DNA of 7,339 bases from Thermoplasmata archaeon (GTDB lineage Archaea; Thermoplasmatota; Thermoplasmata; Thermoplasmatales; Aciduliprofundaceae). The stretch is from NCBI GenBank assembly GCA_021160945.1, contig JAGHBQ010000098.1:1-7339 (forward strand), given 5' to 3'. The number at the start of each line of letters is the position of its first letter. Position 1 is the first letter of the stretch. The notes beneath the pieces were generated by a model. The model searched no databases. It worked only from the letters and a program-made list of their open reading frames with translations, and had not been told where the DNA came from. Below are positions 1-5,392 of this stretch, one piece after another. The position numbers and the translations under genes are program-made.

Positions 1-1308
1 GTCAAGGGCTATGGTCCCATAACCAGGCAAAGTATAGAGTATTTAACTTCTCTTGACCCAAAAGATTACCTTGGTAAATTCAAAAAAATAAGCTCTGGAG
101 GGAGAATATTTTACTATGAGGATAAGAAAATAGGGGGAAATGGAAAGGGAGACTACATTCTTCCATATACCGATCCTTTTGTTTATCCTCAACTTAACCA
201 TATTTACGATTCTTTGGGGGAAGTTCACAGCCATGTATATGTGAAGGACGGAAAGATTCTGGCTACCGGGGAAATAAAGAGACATCCAGATTATATTGAG
301 GTTAAGGAATGTATTGGAGATAAGAGCTCATTTTACAGGCTACTGAAAAATGAAGGAATTGTGCTATCCCATGAAAGGGTCAGCGGATATAGAAAAATAG
401 GTGATTTCTATGTATACGGAGATGTTCATCCTTCCACTATTTCTCTTTCCAAAATAATTCTCTACCTTCTCTGGAAAAATAGAATTATGAGTGGAAGAAA
501 GCTCAAGAGCACTTTGGATGTTGCCAAATTTCTGCTGGGAGTCCATGATGAGCTTGAATTGATAAGGGCATACAAGCCCCTGGAGATAGATAAATATTAT
601 CGCTCTGAGTTACTTTATGAAACTGTTGATTTTCATGGCCATACTATCTATGCAACTCCAGATTCAATAGCTCTGTTTCAAGCTCTTAAGAATATGGAGA
701 TGGACAAAGAGATGATGATTGTTGCGGAAATAATCAGGAAATATAGAAAAATAGGACTCAGGGAACTCTATGAGGAATCTCCCCTGGGAATAGAGAAAAC
801 TCAGAGAGCGATTAAAGAACTATATGAAGGAAACTACATAGCTCAGTATCCTGGAGGCTACAGATATATAGAAAAAAAGTATTCTCGCGATTATGCTGTT
901 CAAAAATTTGTGGAGCATGCGATTTCCATCTTTGGATTTCTCAATCCACAGATAATATCTCATCTCACAAATAATCTCATAACTCCAGAAGAATCTGCAT
1001 ACTATCTTTCCCAGCACACACTTGTAAAGGGCTTCTTCCTGAACGATGGGAGAATGTATAGAATACCAGAAAAGGATCTGGAAGACTTAGAATTTTTAGA
1101 AAGCGATGAAGCAGTAGTTCTTGATCCCAAAGATCCTTTAGCTCTGATTTTGAGCTACCTCACCTCCCAGCATCATGGAGGATATCTTGTTCTCCAAGGG
1201 GGAAAGATAATTGGATGGGTGTCAGCTAGAAAAATGAAGAATAAACTTAAAATTCTAAAATACACATCCGATGAGGCAGTCGATGTATTTAAAAAATTTT
1301 TCAGATGA
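1..1308 (+). CDS. C-terminal part of a large winged-helix protein, probably an Lhr-type ATP-dependent helicase (5' end outside window)
   Basis: The frame is open from base 1 to the TGA at 1306-1308, giving 435 residues, so the start lies upstream. A TTG at 214 is only an internal leucine, because similar coding sequence continues before it. Visible residues 3-25 (GYGPIT...) look like a winged helix. They are followed by a module with ILPYTDPF (53-60) and VKDGKI (81-86). Two more winged-helix-like segments lie near 240-292 and 297-355. A second copy of the module follows, with LDPKDPLA (374-381) and LQGGKIIGW (398-406). From memory, archaeal large helicase-related (Lhr) proteins end in such winged helices and 'TDPL / G-x-(I/V)-G' modules related to the AlkZ/YcaQ fold, and this is the basis of the call. 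No Walker motif can be seen, because the motor domains would be off-window. It could instead be a stand-alone YcaQ-like DNA-binding or glycosylase protein. The gene runs toward the minus-strand helicase gene, 100 bases away. No clear terminator follows its stop codon. Confidence 0.45.
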   Translation, partial: VKGYGPITRQSIEYLTSLDPKDYLGKFKKISSGGRIFYYEDKKIGGNGKGDYILPYTDPFVYPQLNHIYDSLGEVHSHVYVKDGKILATGEIKRHPDYIEVKECIGDKSSFYRLLKNEGIVLSHERVSGYRKIGDFYVYGDVHPSTISLSKIILYLLWKNRIMSGRKLKSTLDVAKFLLGVHDELELIRAYKPLEIDKYYRSELLYETVDFHGHTIYATPDSIALFQALKNMEMDKEMMIVAEIIRKYRKIGLRELYEESPLGIEKTQRAIKELYEGNYIAQYPGGYRYIEKKYSRDYAVQKFVEHAISIFGFLNPQIISHLTNNLITPEESAYYLSQHTLVKGFFLNDGRMYRIPEKDLEDLEFLESDEAVVLDPKDPLALILSYLTSQHHGGYLVLQGGKIIGWVSARKMKNKLKILKYTSDEAVDVFKKFFR

Positions 1309-1341
1309 ATGGAAAATGTTAACAAATAGCAAGGCGAAGAG

Positions 1342-1349
1342 TTTATATA
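1342..1349 (+). promoter_or_regulatory. orphan TATA-box-like element between convergent genes
   Basis: TTTATATA preceded by the purine-rich GCGAAGAG is a good match to an archaeal TATA box with a BRE on the plus strand, predicting transcription start near 1370. No plausible coding region follows; the nearest ATG (1365) opens a three-codon frame. A transcript would run antisense into the 3' end of the minus-strand helicase gene and could stop at the T-run at 1439-1443. The core is nearly palindromic, so minus-strand use, antisense to the upstream gene, is also possible. Confidence 0.45.
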
Positions 1350-1377
1350 ACCGTCTTGCATTACCATGCATAGGTAG

Positions 1378-1390
1378 AAAAATTGAAAAA
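1378..1390 (-). terminator. oligo-T terminator of the XPD helicase gene
   Basis: Read on the minus strand, two runs of five T (plus-strand A runs at 1378-1382 and 1386-1390) lie 19-31 bases beyond the helicase stop codon. Tandem oligo-T tracts without a stem are the usual archaeal intrinsic termination signal. There is no strong hairpin before them. Confidence 0.5.
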
Positions 1391-1408
1391 TTAAACATCG
1401 CTGATGAA

Positions 1409-3292
1409 TCACAAATCACGATGACGCCCCTCCTCCCCTTTTTCTTTCATTATATTTTCTCTGAAAAATTTTTCAATATCTTCGGTTATATTCAAACTTT
1501 TTTTCATATCTATCTCTCTCCTGAACTGGGATGCCCTTCTATCAAGTATTACAGCGACTCCTCTATCCTCAGGAGTTCTTATAAGCCTTCCTATCGCCTG
1601 TTTCATTTTTATGAGTGCAGCATCGTGAAAAACATACTCCCATCCTTTTCCGTACTTCATTTCATGGTACCGTTCCATAGCCTTTACCCTCGCTGTAGGT
1701 TTTGGGTATGGAATACCCACTATGACCACTATTTCCAGCTGTTTACCGGGAAAATCAAGCCCCTCAGATAAACGACCTCCAAATACTGAAAAAATTGAAC
1801 CCCCTTTTGACTTAAATTTTTCAATAAGTTCGAAAAGATTTGAAGTTTTCATATTTCTCTCTTCAAGGAAAAAATCCGAGTTTATATGTTTCTTGATCTT
1901 TGAAAGAAGAGAGTAGGATGGGAAGAAAACTACAGTGTTCCTTCCAAGAGAGGCTATTTTCTCCACATACTCCGCCAGCTTTTCTATATTTGCATCAACT
2001 TCTTCATAGCGGGTTGTTACATCATCTACATAAAAGACCTGCAGATTCTCCTTAGAAAAAGGTGAGGCATATTTCCGTAGAATGGTATCCTGGGGAAGAT
2101 AAACTATGTCTCTGTATTCATCAGGAATAAGTGTTCCTGACATGTGAATGGAAGCATGAACATTTCGAAATATATCCGTGAGAACTGAGGGATCCATACA
2201 GTATACTTCAACTCTGGGATTATCCCCCCATCTTATGAGTTTAACATACTCATAGGAATAAGCCCCTCTCCAGAAGTGAAGAAAGATGCCAGCATGATAA
2301 ATGTAAGATCTCGGAAGCTTTCTCCTTCTAGCTTTATCCTCTCTTATCATCTCCCCATATTTAACAAGATCATCAGCAATTTTCGGCAGTTCTACCACAC
2401 GCATGTATTTTGAAAGCTCATCTTCCAATACATATTCTGGAAGAAGGCCTTCTTCATCCTCCACGAATCTCTTAAGGGAGAAGATCGCATCTTTTAGATA
2501 TTCTGCAAGATCAGCTATACTATGATCCATAACCATCGGGTTTCCATATGTCAAAGCTTCCTTCTCCATCATCTCAAGGGATCTTACACTGAGTTCCATA
2601 CTTCTCAGTTCTCTTGCAAAATCTGGAAGATTGTGTGCCTCATCCACTATCAGAATCATATCCTCAAGACCGTGGCCCACTTTATCTAAAAGGCTTCTTC
2701 TTATAACCGGATGAAGGAAATAGATGTAAGGAGCAACAATTATGGTGGCATCCTTTATCCTAGATTTTAGTGCTTCATATGGACAGATTCTCATCTTCAA
2801 AGCTTCCAGAAATACTTCCTCCGCTGTATGTATCTCCTCTATGAAATTCTCAAGTGCATCAGGCTCCTTTAGAAGATTGTAGTAGTAAACACATGCCTCA
2901 TTATCCTTTTCAATAACTTCTTTCTTCAATTTTCTGCAGAGTATAGATAATTCCTCCGCATTACCCTCCCTCAGATCCTCTCTTTCACGAGCGAGAGGAC
3001 ATAGATTGGATCTTCCCTGAAGAGCTATAGCCATTACCCCAAGTTTCTTTGCCTCTTTTATCACCTGCTGCTCTTGACTATGTGTTCTTACCAGATATAT
3101 TATTCTTTTATCTTCCCTTAGAGCATATTTAACTGCAGGATAGAGCACTCCGATAGTTTTTCCGCTACCTGTGGGTGCTTCAAAAACTAGGTGCTTTTTT
3201 ACAGTTATGGACTCTTCTACATCGTTGATCATATCGCGTTGATTTTCCCTCATGGTGTAAGGAAATTCCACAGAATGCTCTAAGTAGCCCAT
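1409..3292 (-). CDS. xpd: XPD/Rad3-type ATP-dependent 5'-3' DNA helicase with Fe-S cluster
   Basis: A complete 627-residue superfamily 2 helicase, normal length for archaeal XPD. It unwinds DNA 5' to 3' using ATP and is linked to nucleotide excision repair or other damage processing in the cytoplasm. Visible motifs: Walker A APTGSGKT (39-46); YLVRTHSQ motif Ia (66-73); four candidate 4Fe-4S ligands Cys98, Cys119, Cys134 and Cys170; DEAH (217-220); SGTL motif III (385-388); VVFFPSYSLL motif IV (454-463); GGRLSEGLDFPG motif V (505-516); QAIGRLIR motif VI (565-572). The Arch domain fills about 225-365. Cysteine spacing (21, 15, 36) equals that of Thermoplasma acidophilum XPD as I recall it. I chose the ATG at 3292 because family members begin shortly before an FPY...R..Q motif (here residues 10-18). 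A start 15 codons upstream would add a cysteine-rich tail and absorb the likely promoter. It is transcribed divergently from the TPR gene and has no operon partner in the window. Confidence 0.95.
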   Translation of the reverse strand: MGYLEHSVEFPYTMRENQRDMINDVEESITVKKHLVFEAPTGSGKTIGVLYPAVKYALREDKRIIYLVRTHSQEQQVIKEAKKLGVMAIALQGRSNLCPLAREREDLREGNAEELSILCRKLKKEVIEKDNEACVYYYNLLKEPDALENFIEEIHTAEEVFLEALKMRICPYEALKSRIKDATIIVAPYIYFLHPVIRRSLLDKVGHGLEDMILIVDEAHNLPDFARELRSMELSVRSLEMMEKEALTYGNPMVMDHSIADLAEYLKDAIFSLKRFVEDEEGLLPEYVLEDELSKYMRVVELPKIADDLVKYGEMIREDKARRRKLPRSYIYHAGIFLHFWRGAYSYEYVKLIRWGDNPRVEVYCMDPSVLTDIFRNVHASIHMSGTLIPDEYRDIVYLPQDTILRKYASPFSKENLQVFYVDDVTTRYEEVDANIEKLAEYVEKIASLGRNTVVFFPSYSLLSKIKKHINSDFFLEERNMKTSNLFELIEKFKSKGGSIFSVFGGRLSEGLDFPGKQLEIVVIVGIPYPKPTARVKAMERYHEMKYGKGWEYVFHDAALIKMKQAIGRLIRTPEDRGVAVILDRRASQFRREIDMKKSLNITEDIEKFFRENIMKEKGEEGRHRDL

Positions 3293-3315
3293 CCTAAATA
3301 AAATTTCCTGGCAAT

Positions 3316-3326
3316 AGATTTTTATG
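3316..3326. promoter_or_regulatory. AT-rich element between divergent genes, probable TATA box of the TPR gene and perhaps of xpd
   Basis: The element AGATTTTTATG is centred near 3322. The TPR gene's ATG (3349) begins 27 bases downstream, the distance expected for a leaderless archaeal mRNA, and no Shine-Dalgarno sequence precedes that ATG. On the minus strand the same element reads CATAAAAATCT and its centre is 30 bases before the xpd ATG (3292), which also lacks a clear Shine-Dalgarno. One element could serve both genes. The plus-strand use is the better supported. Confidence 0.5.
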
Positions 3327-3348
3327 CAAGTAAACAATTCTGAAATTC

Positions 3349-4098
3349 ATGAGTGAAAATTGGGAAGAAGATCTCCAAAAATATCTACAGATGGGTATGT
3401 ATCAACCAGCTTTAGATATGGTTGATGACATCCTTAAAAAAGAAAAGAACAAAAAAGCTCTGATTTACAAAGCCTATATACTTCGTTCCTTGGAGAGAGA
3501 TGATGAAGCCCTTGAGCTCGTAAATTCTTTACTTCAGGAAGAGGTGGATGAGGATCTCCTACTTTTAAAAGGTATGCTCCTCTTCGACAGAGAAGAGTAC
3601 AAGGAGGCAGCCAAATATTTTCAGAAAGTCACAGAAATAAATCCAAAAAATCTGGATGCTTGGTATAATCTTGCCTCCTGCTACGATGCTCTTGAGGAAT
3701 ACAATATATCAGAGAAGTATTACAAAAAACTTATAGAAATAAATCCCGAAGATGCAGAAGCGTGGAACAATTTAGCAGTTACTCTTCTCTTTCAAGATAG
3801 ATGTGAGGAGGCATTAAATGCGGCGGAGAAGGCCACAGAGCTTGATGAGAATTATGATAATGCGTGGTACAATAAAGGCCTTGCATTACATTATCTGGAG
3901 AGGTACAAGGATGCTATAAAGGCCTTTGACAGATGCATCAAACTCTCGGATGACCCAGATGCCTGGTATGCCAAGGGAATTTCCTACCTTCTAATGGGAA
4001 AGAAAGAGGAGGCAAGAAAATATTTGAGAGAGGCTCTCAAAAGAAATCCGGATGATGAGGAGATCCGCGAGGCACTCGAAACCCTGGAAAATGAATAG
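3349..4098 (+). CDS. tetratricopeptide repeat (TPR) protein
   Basis: A 249-residue protein made almost wholly of TPR units. About six repeats are visible, at residues 36-66, 68-101, 102-135, 136-169, 170-202 and 203-235, with a degenerate helical pair before them (4-34). The clearest copies carry the pattern A-W-Y/N-N-L-A/G ... Y/E-A ... EINP, for example AWYNLASCYDA (104-114) and AWNNLAVTLLF (138-148). The fifth is one residue short. No signal peptide, membrane segment or enzymatic domain is visible, so it is probably a cytoplasmic scaffold that binds other proteins; the partner cannot be read from sequence. The ATG at 3349 lies 27 bases after a TATA-like element, which fits leaderless translation. 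It is the first gene of a plus-strand cluster, and its stop overlaps the start of the GtrA-like gene, so translation of the two may be coupled. The repeat class is certain; the function is unknown. Confidence 0.9.
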   Translation: MSENWEEDLQKYLQMGMYQPALDMVDDILKKEKNKKALIYKAYILRSLERDDEALELVNSLLQEEVDEDLLLLKGMLLFDREEYKEAAKYFQKVTEINPKNLDAWYNLASCYDALEEYNISEKYYKKLIEINPEDAEAWNNLAVTLLFQDRCEEALNAAEKATELDENYDNAWYNKGLALHYLERYKDAIKAFDRCIKLSDDPDAWYAKGISYLLMGKKEEARKYLREALKRNPDDEEIREALETLENE

Positions 4099-4498
4099 AA
4101 AAACATATGAGCTGATGCTCTTCATTAAATTTGGCCTAGTTGGAGTTCTTGGAATGGGTGTAAGCGCAGCCATATTTTTATTGCTCACTTACAGATTGCC
4201 ACCCGAAACACCTTCCCTGAATTACATTATCCCGTATTTTTTATCTGTGGAAAGTGGAATTCTTGTCACCTTCATTCCTAACGACAGATGGGTGTTTAAA
4301 GAGGAGAAGAATAAATTATCCCTGATTCAAAGATTTTTAACATATCACGGTGCACTCTTTGGCGGATTTTTACTTCAAACAGGTATATTTCTATTCCTAC
4401 TTTTTATGCCAATAAGTAAAAGAGTTGCCTATTTTGTAGGTATGGTAGCTGCTGCTCTATGGAATTATTTAGTAAGTAGAAAAGCAGTATTTATATGA
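4091..4498 (+). CDS. GtrA-like small membrane protein
   Basis: A 135-residue protein with four predicted membrane segments at about 10-32, 43-63, 84-107 and 111-128. The conserved GtrA-family features are present: a glycine-containing first helix with FGLVG (14-18), the loop after helix two ending NDRWVFKE (64-71), and a basic C-terminus NYLVSRKAVFI (125-135). GtrA-family proteins are thought to help move or handle polyprenyl-phosphate-linked sugars across the membrane, and archaeal relatives are often attached to dolichol-phosphate mannosyltransferases; no glycosyltransferase is present here. I chose the ATG at 4091, which overlaps the TPR stop by 8 bases and directly precedes a charged N-terminus and the first helix. 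An in-frame ATG at 4052 would add 13 residues inside the TPR coding sequence. There is no Shine-Dalgarno, so expression probably depends on coupling to the TPR gene. Family assignment is good, substrate unknown. Confidence 0.82.
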   Translation: MNRKTYELMLFIKFGLVGVLGMGVSAAIFLLLTYRLPPETPSLNYIIPYFLSVESGILVTFIPNDRWVFKEEKNKLSLIQRFLTYHGALFGGFLLQTGIFLFLLFMPISKRVAYFVGMVAAALWNYLVSRKAVFI

Positions 4499-4504
4499 GG
4501 TGAT
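4497..4504 (+). promoter_or_regulatory. strong Shine-Dalgarno of the ketopantoate reductase gene
   Basis: GAGGTGAT is complementary to the expected archaeal 16S rRNA 3' end and ends three bases before the ATG at 4508. It overlaps the stop codon of the GtrA-like gene (4496-4498). It fixes the start of the next gene and indicates translation from a leadered, probably polycistronic mRNA. Confidence 0.8.
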
Positions 4505-4507
4505 GGT

Positions 4508-5368
4508 ATGAGGATAGCAGTGTTTGGCGCCGGTGCGCTTGGAAGCGTTTTCGGCGCAATTCTCTCAAGAAAAAATGAAGTACTTCTTATAACAAGAGGT
4601 GAGCATCTTAGAGCCATAAAAGAGAGAGGATTAAAGGTGGAAGGTCACACCGAAGGGATCTTTCATCTACCAGCAGAGAACCATTATCCAGGTGGATATG
4701 AATTGATAATTCTAACAGTAAAGGCCTATCAGATAAAAGATGTGGTGAATGATATTAGGAAAGAGTATGATGGTGAGCCAATAATAACTTTTCAAAACGG
4801 TGTGGGAATCGTTGATCTCCTCAAAAATTTTGATGTTATTCCGGGAGTTACCACTCACGGAGCAACATTATTATCTCCCGGAGTTGTGAAACATGCAGGG
4901 ATTGGAGATACCTATATTGGAGAGAAAAAGGGAGAAATAAGCGAAAGAATCGTGCACATTGCGAGAAATTTTACAGAGTGTGGTTTAAAAACTGAAATCG
5001 TAAACGATATAATGGAAAGGAGATGGATTAAGGCTGCTATAAATGCCTGCATAAATCCTCTCACTGCAGTACTCAACGTGAAAAACGGCGAGCTGCTTGA
5101 TGAAAAATTAAGTAAAATTGTTAAATGTGTTGCAGATGAATGCTCAGAAATACTTGCAGAGAGGGGAATAATCGCAGATATCTACTCCCTAGCAATGGAT
5201 GTGATAAGAAAAACTAAGGAGAATAACTCCAGCATGCTTCAGGATATAAAGAGAAGAAGAAAAACTGAAATAGACTTTATAGCCAAGCCATTTATTAAGA
5301 AAAGATGCAATAAGGTCCTTTATCACATGGTAAAATTTTTAGAGAGTAGATTGAGGGATTCACTTTAA
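4508..5368 (+). CDS. panE: 2-dehydropantoate 2-reductase (ketopantoate reductase)
   Basis: A 286-residue member of the ketopantoate reductase family, which reduces 2-dehydropantoate to pantoate with NAD(P)H on the route to coenzyme A in the cytoplasm. The N-terminal Rossmann fold shows GAGALG (7-12), followed by LTVKA (69-73) and TFQNGVG (94-100). The C-terminal helical domain has the catalytic-type Lys175 in RRWIKAAINACINPL, with Asn179 and Asn183, then NNSSMLQDI (239-247) and Glu254 in KTEIDFI. By family comparison these match E. coli PanE Lys176, Asn180, Asn184 and Glu256. After TEIDFI the protein appears about 8 residues short: the usual NG-containing stretch with its G-x-x-x-P is missing and the sequence resumes at NKVLYHMVKFLES (268-280). 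Both frames around the gap read normally, so this looks like a true deletion. It sits 9 bases after the GtrA-like gene. A related reductase of other specificity is possible because of the altered C-terminus. Confidence 0.88.
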   Translation: MRIAVFGAGALGSVFGAILSRKNEVLLITRGEHLRAIKERGLKVEGHTEGIFHLPAENHYPGGYELIILTVKAYQIKDVVNDIRKEYDGEPIITFQNGVGIVDLLKNFDVIPGVTTHGATLLSPGVVKHAGIGDTYIGEKKGEISERIVHIARNFTECGLKTEIVNDIMERRWIKAAINACINPLTAVLNVKNGELLDEKLSKIVKCVADECSEILAERGIIADIYSLAMDVIRKTKENNSSMLQDIKRRRKTEIDFIAKPFIKKRCNKVLYHMVKFLESRLRDSL

Positions 5369-5371
5369 ATA
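5364..5371 (+). promoter_or_regulatory. candidate internal TATA box before tgtA
   Basis: TTTAAATA overlaps the panE stop codon and is centred about 26 bases before the tgtA ATG at 5393, the spacing expected for a leaderless start. The bases before it are not the purine-rich BRE one would like. If it is used, tgtA can be made apart from the upstream genes. Confidence 0.35.
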
Positions 5372-5390
5372 TCACCTCATATTTGGGTGA
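5372..5390 (+). other. short hairpin pairing an anti-SD-like sequence with the tgtA Shine-Dalgarno
   Basis: TCACC (5372-5376) pairs perfectly with GGTGA (5386-5390), and T5377-G5385 can add a wobble pair, leaving a 7-base loop. GGTGA is the only Shine-Dalgarno candidate for the ATG at 5393. The left arm lies in ATCACCTC (5371-5378), which resembles the 3' end of archaeal 16S rRNA. In read-through mRNA the ribosome binding site could be masked. The stem is short and may be chance. Confidence 0.35.
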
Positions 5391-5392
5391 GT

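Noticed and set aside
214..216. TTG as the start of the left-edge gene
   Set aside because: The same frame is open back to base 1 and the preceding residues (GYGPIT..., ILPYTDPF) belong to the same repeated module, so the TTG is an internal leucine codon.
1401..1464. C/D box guide RNA (CTGATGA at 1401, CTGA at 1461)
   Set aside because: The first base of the C box is wrong, the D box is 54 bases away, and no proper C'/D' pair or terminal stem is present. Kept only as a remark under the orphan promoter.
1271..1771. 166-codon plus-strand open frame across the convergent gap
   Set aside because: It begins inside the upstream gene and lies mostly antisense to the well-supported XPD C-terminus; its translation has no recognisable domain and an odd composition rich in Phe, Tyr and Ser.
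3293..3337. N-terminal extension of XPD by 15 residues
   Set aside because: The extension is unlike family N-termini, contains two cysteines, and would cover the only promoter-like element between the divergent genes.
4486..4496. TATA-like TTTATAT at the end of the GtrA-like gene
   Set aside because: A start 25 bases downstream would fall inside panE after its ATG, and panE has a strong Shine-Dalgarno that implies a leadered mRNA.
5270..5320. Frameshift as the cause of the shortened PanE C-terminus
   Set aside because: The other frame here meets a stop quickly and does not encode the missing NG and G-x-x-x-P residues, and the correct frame resumes a family-like sequence, so a real deletion fits better.
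5387..5389. GTG as the start of tgtA
   Set aside because: It lies inside the GGTGA that serves the ATG at 5393 and would itself have no ribosome binding site; the gain is only two residues.
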